Below are positions 8,791-16,595 of a stretch of DNA of 28,979 bases, piece after piece. Source of the DNA: DASQHM01 sp035632095 (GTDB lineage: Bacteria; Pseudomonadota; Alphaproteobacteria; Ferrovibrionales; Ferrovibrionaceae); the NCBI GenBank assembly GCA_035632095.1, contig DASQHM010000256.1, forward strand, positions 1-28,979. Reading direction: 5' to 3'. The notes beneath the pieces are model-generated. The model did not search any database. It was not told the DNA's origin and saw only the letters and a program-made list of their open reading frames with translations. Positions within the stretch are counted from its first letter, which is position 1, and each line of letters opens with the position of its first letter. Made by a program: the position numbers and the translations under genes.

Positions 8791-9747
8791 TCAGGTCCGC
8801 GGGATGGCTGCACGGCGCCGCTCGATGGCATCCCAGATGCGCGCCTCCAGGCACACGCCGTCGAAGCGGTTGATCTCCTGGATGCCGGTCGGCGAGGTGA
8901 CGTTGATCTCGGTGATGTATTCGCCGATCACATCGATGCCGACGAAGATCAGGCCGAGGCGCCGAAGGTCCGGCCCGATGGCCCGGCAAATCTCCTGCTC
9001 GCGCGCCGTGAGCGTGCTCTTCACCGCCGTGCCGCCCACGTGCAGGTTCGAGCGGGCTTCGCCCTTGCTCGGCACCCGGTTGACCGCGCCGGCCGCTTCG
9101 CCGTCGATCAGGATGATTCGCTTGTCGCCCTGGCGCACCGCCGGCACATAGCGCTGCACGACGATGGGCTCGCGGTAGATCTGCGTGAACATCTCCAGCA
9201 GGGCATTGAGGTTTTCGTCGTCCGGCCCGATGTGGAACACGCCCGCGCCGCCGTTGCCGAACAGCGGCTTGACGATGATGTCGCGATGCTCGGCGCGGAA
9301 CGCGAGGATGTCCTGCCGGTCGGACGCAATGAGCGTCGGCGGCATGAGGTCCGGGAAGTGCGTCACGAACAGCTTTTCCGGCGCGTTGCGCACGTGCACC
9401 GGATCGTTCACCACGAGCGTGCGCGGATGCACATGTTCGAGAATGTGCGTCGCCGTGATATAGGCCATGTCGAACGGCGGATCTTGGCGCATCAGCACCA
9501 CGTCGACGACGGCGAGATCGAGCGCCGCCTCCGCGCCGAGCGTGAAATGGTCGCCCTTGACGCGGCGGACTTCGAGCGGCCGCGCCCAAGCGCTCACCTT
9601 GCCGCGGTCGAGGCTGAGCTTGCGCGGCAGGTAGTGGTAGAGACGGTGGCCGCGGCCCTGGGCTTCCATGGCCAAGGCAAACGTCGAATCCGCATCGATG
9701 TTGATGTTTTCGAGCGGGTCCATCTGGATAGCGACGGTCAAGCTCAT
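8791..9747 (-). CDS. gshB: Glutathione synthetase
   Basis: 318 residues, normal for proteobacterial GshB, which joins gamma-glutamylcysteine and glycine using ATP in the cytosol. The N-terminal substrate domain begins VAIQMDPLENINIDADSTFA, with VVLMRQDPPFDMAYITAT a family hallmark. The ATP-grasp domain shows DIIVKPLFGNGGAGVF (glycine-rich loop and nucleotide-binding Lys), VVQRYVPAVRQGDKRI, RSNLHVGGTA and the metal-binding EINVTSPTGIQEIN near the C-terminus. It is the last gene of the rsmI-yraN-BON-SirB1 run, after a 95-nt gap. No partner gshA is in the window. Confidence 0.96.
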   Translation of the reverse strand: MSLTVAIQMDPLENINIDADSTFALAMEAQGRGHRLYHYLPRKLSLDRGKVSAWARPLEVRRVKGDHFTLGAEAALDLAVVDVVLMRQDPPFDMAYITATHILEHVHPRTLVVNDPVHVRNAPEKLFVTHFPDLMPPTLIASDRQDILAFRAEHRDIIVKPLFGNGGAGVFHIGPDDENLNALLEMFTQIYREPIVVQRYVPAVRQGDKRIILIDGEAAGAVNRVPSKGEARSNLHVGGTAVKSTLTAREQEICRAIGPDLRRLGLIFVGIDVIGEYITEINVTSPTGIQEINRFDGVCLEARIWDAIERRRAAIPRT

Positions 9748-9842
9748 GTCGGGCTCACGGCGTGGATTCCCAAGGTGGATCGGCGGCCACGACTATAGCC
9801 GCCAAGCAACGATGCGCCAACGCAGAGGCGCTCTCGATTGCG

Positions 9843-10673
9843 TCAATTGAGCCGCTGCTTCAGGCGCGCGACGAGGCCGGCCGCTTCGCGCCGCGATGCC
9901 TCGTCCGGCGCCATGGCAAGGCACGACTGAAACGCATCGAGCGCGCTCTGCAGATTGCCCCGGTGGGTTTCGACGACGCCGAGTTCGCGCCAGGCGGCCG
10001 CGTTTCCGGGCGCGATCAGCAGCATCGAGCGGAGCACCTCCGCCGCCCGATCCGGGTTCTTCGCCGCAATGGCCCGGGTCTTTATGTTGTTCTGCAAGCG
10101 CAGCAGCACGTCCCGCGCCGAAACCGGCCGATAGTGATCGGGTTCGAGTTCCGCATCGGGCCCGGCGACGCGCTTGAGCAGGCCCCTGAGCTCGCTTGGA
10201 TCCATCACCTCGCCGTTTCGAAACGGATCGAGCACGAGCCGCGCGTTACCCACATCCAACCGCAGCAGGAAGTTGCCGGGGAAATTCAGGCCCATCATCT
10301 TCAGGCCCGCGGCGCGCGCCGCATGCAGGTAAAGGATACCGAGGGCAACCGGAAGTCCCTTGCGCCGGTCGATCACGTCCATGAGGTTGGCATTCGCCAT
10401 GTCGTCGTAGGTGTCCTGATCGCCGCCGTAGCCGAAACGCCGGTGAATGGCATCGGTCAACCCGGCGATCTGTGCGGCCGCATCGCTTGCGGCGCCGCAA
10501 GATGACGCAACCGCTTTCCCGAGTTCGCCGAGATGCGACCGGTAGGCATCGAGCGATCTGCCGGGGCGGTCCAAGGCCGCCAGCAGCAACGCCGTACCGG
10601 CGATGTCGATCGCATCGTCTCCGGCTTTGCCGATGGCGGCGAGGGCAGCCTCGATGGTGGTGCGCCCGGTCAT
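9843..10673 (-). CDS. SirB1-family transglutaminase-like protein with TPR tail
   Basis: 276 residues. The central part is the SirB1/transglutaminase-like core seen in many proteobacteria: YDDMANANLMDVIDRRKGLP followed by VALGILYLHAARAAGL and LNFPGNFLLRL. The C-terminal third (about 195-270) reads as tetratricopeptide-like helices (AAEVLRSMLLIAPGNAAAWR, then ALDAFQSCLAMAPDE). The family has no firmly established biochemical function, and I do not assign one. Its ATG overlaps the stop of the BON lipoprotein gene by 4 nt (ATGA), indicating translational coupling. The start is therefore secure. Confidence 0.88.
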   Translation of the reverse strand: MTGRTTIEAALAAIGKAGDDAIDIAGTALLLAALDRPGRSLDAYRSHLGELGKAVASSCGAASDAAAQIAGLTDAIHRRFGYGGDQDTYDDMANANLMDVIDRRKGLPVALGILYLHAARAAGLKMMGLNFPGNFLLRLDVGNARLVLDPFRNGEVMDPSELRGLLKRVAGPDAELEPDHYRPVSARDVLLRLQNNIKTRAIAAKNPDRAAEVLRSMLLIAPGNAAAWRELGVVETHRGNLQSALDAFQSCLAMAPDEASRREAAGLVARLKQRLN

Positions 10674-11311
10674 GACTTTTGGCGGATCGGATCGTCCTTC
10701 AGCACCACGTGATTGACCACGCGTTTCACGCCGGGAATGACGCGCGCATGACCGATGACGCGTTCCAGCTCCGACTGGCTGCGGGCGATGCCGATCAGGT
10801 AGATCGAGCCGTCCACCGCTTCGATCGTGTAGTTGATGTCGCTGATGGCCTTGTCGCTGATCATGCCGGCGCGAAGCTCGGCGCTGATCCGGGTATCGCG
10901 TGCGTAGTCGATGACGCCCTGGGAGTCGCTGATCTGCAGCTCGTTGTAGACCTGCTTCACGCCTTCCACTTGCCAGGTGAGCCTTTCCGCCTCGGCCTTG
11001 GCCTGCTCGGTTTGCATGATGCCGGTCAGCATCACGCGACCCTCCACCACATCGATGCTGGTCTTGATAAAGAGCTTCTCATCCTTCTGCAGCAGCACGC
11101 TGTTCACGTCGACCTTGATGCGCGCATCCCGCACCGCGTCTTCAACGCTGCGTTCCTGCAATGCGGTGACGGCTGCCGTGCTTCCCGCGCCGACCGCCAA
11201 GCCCGTTCCGCCGCAGCCGCCAAGGCTTGCGAGGATGAATATCGCCGCAACAAACCACCGGCGGCGCGGATTCGTGACACTGGAAAACGTCGTTCGGTCT
11301 CGGACAATCAT
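10670..11311 (-). CDS. BON-domain lipoprotein (YraP/DolP-like)
   Basis: 213 residues. An N-terminal signal (RRRWFVAAIFILASLGGC) ends in a lipobox-like LGGC, so it should be a lipid-anchored envelope protein. Two BON domains follow, about 50-125 (VEDAVRDARIKVDVNSVLL to VKQVYNELQI) and about 130-205 (DTRISAELRAGMISDKAI to VKRVVNHVVL), each with the conserved Gly-Val pattern. In E. coli the dual-BON lipoprotein DolP (YraP) supports outer-membrane integrity and is encoded near yraN and rsmI, the same neighbourhood as here; orthology is inferred. It starts 10 nt after the yraN stop and overlaps the SirB1 gene by 4 nt. Confidence 0.9.
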   Translation of the reverse strand: MIVRDRTTFSSVTNPRRRWFVAAIFILASLGGCGGTGLAVGAGSTAAVTALQERSVEDAVRDARIKVDVNSVLLQKDEKLFIKTSIDVVEGRVMLTGIMQTEQAKAEAERLTWQVEGVKQVYNELQISDSQGVIDYARDTRISAELRAGMISDKAISDINYTIEAVDGSIYLIGIARSQSELERVIGHARVIPGVKRVVNHVVLKDDPIRQKS

Positions 11312-11321
11312 GGCACGCTAT

Positions 11322-11687
11322 TCAGGGACGCCACGCATCCATTATATGCCGGGGCCAGCGGCCGGGCAGCACCAGCATTGCGTCGCAGCGCAAATCAGCC
11401 GCAGCGAGTTCGGGGTGGCGGGCAACGAAGGCCTGAACCGCGCGCAAGATGCGGCGGCGCTGCGCCGCACCGACCGCTTCCGCGGCCGCGGCGAGGGAAT
11501 CGCGGCGTTTGACTTCGACGGCGACAAGTATTTTGCCGCGTTGCGCCAGGATGTCGATTTCGCCGACGGGCGCACGCCAATCGCGCGCCAGAATGCGATA
11601 GCCTTTGAGCCGCAGCGCGAGCGCGCAAAGCGCCTCCGCCCAGCGCCCCGACCGGTAGGCTCGACGGCGGCGCGCCGCGCTATCCAT
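11322..11687 (-). CDS. yraN: YraN/UPF0102 family nuclease-fold protein
   Basis: 121 residues, the full family length. The core GEIDILAQRG, followed by VAVEVKRR, gives the Asp...Glu-x-Lys arrangement of a PD-(D/E)XK nuclease-like (Holliday-junction-resolvase-related) fold; R-A-Y-R-S-G-R-W-A-E at the N-terminus is also characteristic. Its activity has not been settled for the family. The gene overlaps the end of rsmI by 8 nt, and the next gene starts 10 nt after it, so it belongs to a co-transcribed run. Confidence 0.93.
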   Translation of the reverse strand: MDSAARRRRAYRSGRWAEALCALALRLKGYRILARDWRAPVGEIDILAQRGKILVAVEVKRRDSLAAAAEAVGAAQRRRILRAVQAFVARHPELAAADLRCDAMLVLPGRWPRHIMDAWRP

Positions 11688-12600
11688 CGCGTTGGTTTGC
11701 CAGGGCGAGTGCGCGCGCGTACACGACGCGCCGCGGCAGGCCGCTCGCGGCGGTCACGTCGGCGACCGCCTGTTTCAAGCTGACGCGCGCGAGCGCCGCT
11801 TTCAGGTCCGCATCGATGTCGCGCTCTTCCACTTCCGCTTCGCCCGGCGGGCCGATCACCACCACGATCTCGCCCTTGGGCGGGCCGGCGGCCGCGTAGT
11901 GCTGCGCCAATTCCGGCAGCGGCGCGCGGCGCACCTCTTCGTAAAGCTTGGTCAGTTCGCGCGCGACCGCCGCCGGCCGCGGCCCCAGCACGGCGGCCAT
12001 GTCGGCAAGCGATTCGCCAAGGCGCTGGGCGCTTTCCAGCACCACCAGGGTCGCCTTTATGCCCGCCAATTCGCTCAACGCGCGGCGGCGTTGCGCCGAT
12101 TTCGCCGGCAGGAATCCGGCGAAGAAGAATCGGTCGGTCGGAAGCCCCGCGACGCTCAGGGCAGCCAGAGCGGCGGACGGTCCCGGCAGCGCCGTGACGG
12201 CCGCTCCGGCATCGATGGCGGCGCGCACCAACTTGAATCCCGGGTCCGAGACCAACGGCGTGCCGGCGTCGGAGACCAGCGCGATCGCAGCACCTTCGCT
12301 CAATCGCCTGAGCAGCACGGGACGCATGCGCTGGGCATTGTGCTCGTGATAGGGCTGCATCGAGGTCGCGATGCCATAGCGCGCGAGCAGCTTGCCGGTC
12401 ACGCGCGTGTCTTCGCAGGCGATGAGATCGACGCCGCGCAGGATGTCGAGTGCGCGCAACGTGATATCCGCGGCGTTGCCGATCGGCGTCGCAACGAGGT
12501 ACAGACCGGGCTTCGGTTTACTTCGCGCCGGTGCGTCGATAGGCTTGCCGCTGGCCGGATTTTCCGAAGCGGAGCGTGACAGTGAGCGTTTGGCGTTCAT
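11680..12600 (-). CDS. rsmI: 16S rRNA (cytidine1402-2'-O)-methyltransferase
   Basis: 306 residues. A SAM-dependent methyltransferase of the tetrapyrrole-methylase fold that 2'-O-methylates C1402 in 16S rRNA. Seen: PGLYLVATPIGNAADITLRA at about 31-50, DLIACEDTRVTGKLL, SDAGTPLVSDPGF, LPGPSAALAALSVAGLPTD and FFFAGFLPAK, which together are diagnostic. The start ATG 12600 gives a 30-residue basic N-terminal extension, as many alphaproteobacterial homologs have. The frame stays open upstream but with no homology-like sequence. No clear Shine-Dalgarno sequence is visible. It is divergent from, and at the 5' end overlaps by 19 nt, the LpoA-like gene if that starts at 12582. Confidence 0.94.
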   Translation of the reverse strand: MNAKRSLSRSASENPASGKPIDAPARSKPKPGLYLVATPIGNAADITLRALDILRGVDLIACEDTRVTGKLLARYGIATSMQPYHEHNAQRMRPVLLRRLSEGAAIALVSDAGTPLVSDPGFKLVRAAIDAGAAVTALPGPSAALAALSVAGLPTDRFFFAGFLPAKSAQRRRALSELAGIKATLVVLESAQRLGESLADMAAVLGPRPAAVARELTKLYEEVRRAPLPELAQHYAAAGPPKGEIVVVIGPPGEAEVEERDIDADLKAALARVSLKQAVADVTAASGLPRRVVYARALALANQRDG

Positions 12601-13631
12601 CGCGTGGCGTGCGCACCTTGGTCTGGGTCGCGCCGCTTGTGGTGGCTCTTGGCTTGGCGCTCGCCGGCTGCAAGAGCGTACAGCAAGCGAGGCCCGCCGC
12701 AACCCAACCGCCGGGTGTGACCGGCCCCGTCATAACGACGCCGGGCGTCGTGCCGCCGCCTTCCGAAGGCGAAGCACAGCCTTCGCTGCCGCCGGTGGCA
12801 CCGGGCGAGCCCAACGCGCCGGCGGCTCCCGGTCAACCGGTGCGGGTGGCGCTGCTGCTGCCGTTGACCGGTCCTTACGCCAATTTCGGACGCGCCTTGC
12901 TCGATGCCGCCACCTTGGCGCTGTTCGACCTCGGCGACGATCGCCTGGTGATGTTGCCGCGCGACACGCAAAGCACGCCGAGCGGCGCAGCTGCGGCGGC
13001 GCAGGCCGCGTTGAACGACGGGGCGCAAATCGTGCTCGGCCCGCTGCTCTCGGCGGAAACCGCGACGGTCGCGCCGCTTTTCCGCGAGCGCGGCGTGAAC
13101 GTAGTCAGCTTCTCCTCCGACCGGTCCGTGGCCGGGAGCGGCGTTTACATCATGGGGTTCACGCCGGGCCAGGAAGTGAACGCGGTGGTCGATTACGCCC
13201 ACGCCCAGGGGCTCAACCGCTTCGCCGTTCTGGCGCCGGAATCGCCTTACGGAAACGCGGTTCGCGACGCCTTGCAAGCGGCATTGGGCAAGGTCGGCGG
13301 CGAGCTGGTGAAGGCCGAGAGCTATCCGGCGGACAGTGCCGATCTGACCCCCATCGTGCGGCGCTTCGCCGAACGCGACCGGCGGGCGGCGGCACTGGAG
13401 GAACAACGGCGCATGCTGGCGCAGAAGGACGACGACGCCTCGCGCGAAGCGTTGAAACGCCTCGAAGGCCAGACGGCGCTCGGCGACGCGGGCTTCGACG
13501 CGCTGCTGCTGCCGGAGGGCGGTGCGCGATTGAAGGCATTGGCGCCCTTGCTCGCCTATTACGACGTCGATCCGGGCAAGGTTCGCTTCCTCGGCACCGG
13601 ATTGTGGGACGATCCGGGCCTCGGCAACTAA
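12582..13631 (+). CDS. Penicillin-binding protein activator (LpoA/YraM-like), truncated by premature stop
   Basis: 349 residues before an in-frame TAA. A lipoprotein signal ends LALAGC, followed by a Pro/Ala-rich linker, then a type I periplasmic-binding fold (VALLLPLTGPYANFGRALLD; GAQIVLGPLLSAET; VNVVSFSSDRSVAG; RFAVLAPESPYGNAV). LpoA of E. coli is an outer-membrane lipoprotein that activates PBP1A; alphaproteobacterial relatives are shorter and less well studied. I prefer GTG 12582 because GGAG (12571-12574) lies 7 nt upstream; GTG 12576 and GTG 12609 are in frame, and the latter would start directly at the signal peptide. The stop falls after GTGLWDDPGLGN, where homologs continue into a GGWFA segment, and that segment follows in the same frame. 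Either the gene is damaged or the stop is a sequence error. Confidence 0.85.
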   Translation: MSVWRSSRGVRTLVWVAPLVVALGLALAGCKSVQQARPAATQPPGVTGPVITTPGVVPPPSEGEAQPSLPPVAPGEPNAPAAPGQPVRVALLLPLTGPYANFGRALLDAATLALFDLGDDRLVMLPRDTQSTPSGAAAAAQAALNDGAQIVLGPLLSAETATVAPLFRERGVNVVSFSSDRSVAGSGVYIMGFTPGQEVNAVVDYAHAQGLNRFAVLAPESPYGNAVRDALQAALGKVGGELVKAESYPADSADLTPIVRRFAERDRRAAALEEQRRMLAQKDDDASREALKRLEGQTALGDAGFDALLLPEGGARLKALAPLLAYYDVDPGKVRFLGTGLWDDPGLGN

Positions 13632-13970
13632 CCGAATCTCGTCGGCGGCTGGTTCGCCGCCGCGCCACCCGACAATGTCGCGGCGTTTCGCGAGCGCTTC
13701 CAAAAATCCTACGGCCGCATCCCGCCGCGCATCGCCAGTCTCGCCTATGACGCCATGGCACTGACCGCCGTGCTGGCCAAGGCGGAGACCGGCGCGAATT
13801 TCGGCCGCGATGCGCTCACCAACCCGAACGGCTTTTCCGGATATGACGGCATCTTCCGGTTTTCGGCCGACGGCGTGGCGCAGCGCGGCCTCGCCATCCT
13901 CGAAGTCGCCCCGCGGCAATCCAGGATCGTGCGGCCGGCGCCGGAGACCTTCGAGAACATGAGCCAGTAG
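13632..13970 (+). pseudogene. C-terminal remainder of the LpoA-like gene beyond the in-frame TAA
   Basis: Reading straight on after TAA 13629-13631 in the same frame gives PNLVGGWFAAAPPDNVAAF, then YGRIPPRIASLAYDAMALTA, and ends NMSQ at TAG 13968-13970. This is the expected C-terminal lobe of the periplasmic-binding fold, with no further stops or frameshifts. A single substitution (for example GAA or CAA to TAA) explains the break. The intact gene would encode about 462 residues. It ends 5 nt from the convergent hemW stop. Confidence 0.82.
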
Positions 13971-13975
13971 GCGGC

Positions 13976-15133
13976 CTACGCCAACAGCTCGGCCAAGAGC
14001 GCGTTCAGCACATTGCGCCCCTCTGCGGTAGCACGCAGGCGCTCGGCGTCCCGGTGGATGAACCCGCCGTCGATCAGACGCCCGAGCCGTTCCGGCTTCA
14101 GTACGGCATCGATGGGAGCGCCGGAAACCTCGCGGATGCGCGCGAGCGGCACGCCCTCCGATAGGCGCAGCCCCATCATCAAGAGCTCTTCGACTTGCTC
14201 CGTTCGATCGATCGGATCGTCGGCCTCGGTGCCGTGACCTTGCGCCTCCACCGCTTCAAGCCAGGCTTCCGGCTTTCGTAACTGCCGCGTCGCGCGCTTG
14301 CCGCCGCCGTCCGAGATGCGGCCGTGGGCCCCGGGTCCGAGGCCGAGATATTCGCCGTAGCGCCAATAAACCAGGTTGTGCCGGCATTCGCGGCCCGGCC
14401 TCGCATGGTTCGAGATTTCATAGGCCGGCATTCCGGCCGCGCCGCACACATCTCGGGTCGCCGCGTAAAGATCGGCGGCGGGATCCGCGTCGAGCGGCAC
14501 AATGTCGCCGCGCGCCACGGCACCGGCGAACCCGGTGTTCGGCTCGATGGTCAGTTGATAGAGCGACAGATGCTCGCCGGCGATGGACAACGCCTGTTTC
14601 AGTTCGGCAATCCAGGCTTCGCGGGTTTGGCCGGGCCGCGCATAGATCAGATCGAACGACACGCGCGCGAAATGCCGATGCGCCACCTCCAGCGCCGCCC
14701 GCGCTTCCGCGGCCGAGTGCTGCCTGCCGAGAAACTTGAGACTGGCATCGTCGAGCGCCTGCAGACCGAGCGATACGCGATTGACGCCGGCAGCGCGGAA
14801 CGCGGCGAAGCGCGCCGCTTCGACCGAGGTGGGATTGGCTTCGAGCGTGACTTCGAGATTGGGGCTCGGCGGGAACGCGGTGCGCGCAGCATCTATGATT
14901 GCCGCCGCGGTGTCCGGAGGCATCAGCGACGGCGTGCCGCCGCCGAAAAAGATGCTGCCGAGGTTGCGCTTCGGCACGCGCTCGGCGAAATGCGCGAGCT
15001 CCGCCAGCAATCCGTCGCGCCAGCGCCGCTGGTCGACCTGCTCCCGCACATGGCTGTTGAAGTCGCAGTAAGGGCACTTGGACTTGCAGAACGGCCAGTG
15101 GACGTAGATGCCGAATCCCGGGTCAGCAGACAT
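13976..15133 (-). CDS. hemW: Radical SAM protein HemW (heme chaperone, formerly coproporphyrinogen oxidase-like)
   Basis: 385 residues. The radical-SAM 4Fe-4S cysteines are C16, C20 and C23 in FCKSKCPYCDFNSH, the HemW pattern lacking the extra Cys of HemN. FFGGGTPSLMP (SAM-binding GGGTP), VSLGLQALDD, SFDLIYARPGQT, HNLVYWRYGEYLGLGPGAHG and a C-terminal HemN_C region are all present. HemW binds heme and is proposed to hand it to respiratory enzymes; it is not a true oxygen-independent coproporphyrinogen oxidase. I chose ATG 15133 because it places the Cys cluster at the usual distance and overlaps the end of rdgB by 11 nt. An upstream in-frame start would add 15 unlikely residues. Confidence 0.95.
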   Translation of the reverse strand: MSADPGFGIYVHWPFCKSKCPYCDFNSHVREQVDQRRWRDGLLAELAHFAERVPKRNLGSIFFGGGTPSLMPPDTAAAIIDAARTAFPPSPNLEVTLEANPTSVEAARFAAFRAAGVNRVSLGLQALDDASLKFLGRQHSAAEARAALEVAHRHFARVSFDLIYARPGQTREAWIAELKQALSIAGEHLSLYQLTIEPNTGFAGAVARGDIVPLDADPAADLYAATRDVCGAAGMPAYEISNHARPGRECRHNLVYWRYGEYLGLGPGAHGRISDGGGKRATRQLRKPEAWLEAVEAQGHGTEADDPIDRTEQVEELLMMGLRLSEGVPLARIREVSGAPIDAVLKPERLGRLIDGGFIHRDAERLRATAEGRNVLNALLAELLA

Positions 15134-15743
15134 GGACCGACGCGCCGAAACAGGCCTCGACGAGTTTCGCGAAGGCAACCGCGCGGTGGCTTATGGTGTG
15201 CTTCACGGCCGGTTCCATTTCGCCGAAGGTGACGGAATATCCGTCGGGCACGAACATGGGATCGTAGCCGAAGCCTTTGTCGCCGCGCGGCGGCCAGACA
15301 AGTTTGCCCTTGACGATGCCTTCGAAGCTTTCGCAATGGCCGTCGGGCCAGGCGAGCGTCAGCACGCTGACGAAGCGCGCGCCGAGATTGCGGGCGCCGC
15401 GAGCGTTCAGCGCGTCCCAGACCTTGCCCATGGCGATCGCGAAGTCCTTGTCCGGGCCGGCCCAGCGCGCGGAATAGATGCCGGGATCGCCGCCGAGCGC
15501 ATCCACGCTCAGGCCCGAATCATCGGCCAGCGCCGGCAGTCGCGCGGCCCGCGCCGCGGCGATGGCTTTAAGCTCCGCATTGGCGCGAAACGTGGCGCCG
15601 GTCTCGTCCGGTTCGGGCAAATTCAATACGGCTGACGAAATTGCCTCGACGCCAAAGGGCGCCAGGAGATCGTGGATCTCGCGTACCTTGCCGGGATTGT
15701 GGCTGGCGACCACCAGCCGCCCGCCGGGAAAGCGCCGCGCCAT
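15123..15743 (-). CDS. rdgB: XTP/dITP diphosphatase (RdgB/HAM1 family)
   Basis: 206 residues. Hydrolyses dITP, XTP and related deaminated purine nucleotides to monophosphates, keeping them out of DNA and RNA. The family signatures are present in order: VVASHNPGKVREI at the N-terminus, TFRANAELKA, the active-site ADDSGLSVDALGGDPGIYSA, GFGYDPMFVP and the C-terminal SHRAVAFAKL. Its start lies 2 nt after the rph stop and its end overlaps hemW by 11 nt, so rph-rdgB-hemW is an operon, an arrangement common in alphaproteobacteria. Confidence 0.96.
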   Translation of the reverse strand: MARRFPGGRLVVASHNPGKVREIHDLLAPFGVEAISSAVLNLPEPDETGATFRANAELKAIAAARAARLPALADDSGLSVDALGGDPGIYSARWAGPDKDFAIAMGKVWDALNARGARNLGARFVSVLTLAWPDGHCESFEGIVKGKLVWPPRGDKGFGYDPMFVPDGYSVTFGEMEPAVKHTISHRAVAFAKLVEACFGASVHVC

Positions 15744-15745
15744 GA

Positions 15746-16462
15746 CTAGCCGCCGATGGCGCGCTGCTGGTGGCGGGTCAATTCGGCAATCCCCGCCTTG
15801 GCCAGGACGAACAGGTTGCGGAATTCCTCTTCCGAGAACGGCGCGTGCTCGGCGGTGCCCTGGATTTCGATGATCTTGCCGTCCCCGGTCAGCACGAAAT
15901 TGGCGTCGGCTTGCGCGTTCGAATCCTCCGCGTAATCCAGATCGAGCACGGGCGTACCCTGAAATAGGCCACAGGATACCGCAGCCACCTGCCCCTGCAC
16001 GGGCGAGCGCGTGATCTCCTTCGACGCCAGCAATTTGTCGCAGGCGATCTTGAGCGCGACCCAGGCGCCGGTGATCGCCGCCGTGCGCGTGCCGCCGTCA
16101 GCCTGTAGTACGTCGCAATCGATCTTGTACTGCCGCTCGCCGAGGGCCGCGAGGTCGGTGACCGCGCGCAACGAGCGCCCGATCAGGCGCTGGATTTCCT
16201 GGGTGCGGCCCGATTGCCGGCCGCGCGCCGCCTCGCGTTCGGTGCGGGTGTTGGTGGAGCGCGGCAGCATGCCGTATTCCGCCGTGACCCAGCCGCGCCC
16301 GCTGTTGCGCAGGAACGGCGGCACCTTTTCGTCCAGGCTCGCCGTGCAGAGCACGTGCGTGTCGCCGAAGCGCGCCAGGCACGAGCCTTCGGCGTATTTG
16401 GCGAAGCCGGGCTCCAAGGAAATGGGCCGAAGCTGGTCGGGCGCGCGGCCGGATGGGCGCAT
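15746..16462 (-). CDS. rph: Ribonuclease PH
   Basis: 238 residues, the standard length. A phosphate-dependent 3'-5' exoribonuclease that trims tRNA 3' ends. Recognised by RPSGRAPDQLRPISLEPGF at the N-terminus, GDTHVLCTASLDEKVPPFL, GWVTAEYGMLPRST, the phosphate/RNA-binding RGRQSGRTQEIQRLIGRSLR, DCDVLQADGGTRTAAITGA and LDLDYAEDSNAQADANFVL. First gene of the rph-rdgB-hemW operon, divergent from hrcA across 133 nt. Confidence 0.97.
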   Translation of the reverse strand: MRPSGRAPDQLRPISLEPGFAKYAEGSCLARFGDTHVLCTASLDEKVPPFLRNSGRGWVTAEYGMLPRSTNTRTEREAARGRQSGRTQEIQRLIGRSLRAVTDLAALGERQYKIDCDVLQADGGTRTAAITGAWVALKIACDKLLASKEITRSPVQGQVAAVSCGLFQGTPVLDLDYAEDSNAQADANFVLTGDGKIIEIQGTAEHAPFSEEEFRNLFVLAKAGIAELTRHQQRAIGG

Positions 16463-16556
16463 GGTCGCTCCTGGTCGGGATGCGGGTTGGGTCTCGGCCG
16501 GTTCTATCCGCTCGGGCGCCCCTGGTCAAAGCCCGTCGCACACGCAAGCCCATACA

Positions 16557-16585
16557 TTGACGCTCCGGGGGGCCGTTACTACATT
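16557..16585 (+). promoter_or_regulatory. Candidate promoter immediately upstream of hrcA
   Basis: TTGACG (16557-16562) and TACATT (16580-16585) are spaced 17 nt. The -10 box ends 10 nt before the hrcA ATG, so transcription would begin almost at the start codon. No CIRCE inverted repeat (TTAGCACTC...GAGTGCTAA) is seen in this intergenic region. Confidence 0.4.
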
Positions 16586-16595
16586 GCAACGCACA

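Noticed and set aside
8633..9589. Upstream extension of the second chemoreceptor frame to give a 1048-residue protein
   Set aside because: The extension runs through gshB in another frame and is Arg/Ala/His-rich. A sensible start with ribosome-binding site and TM1 exists at 8632.
12597..13919. 440-codon minus-strand ORF opposite the LpoA-like gene
   Set aside because: Tempting because the plus-strand gene has a stop, but the plus frame is clearly the family member on both sides of the TAA, and the minus translation is composition noise.
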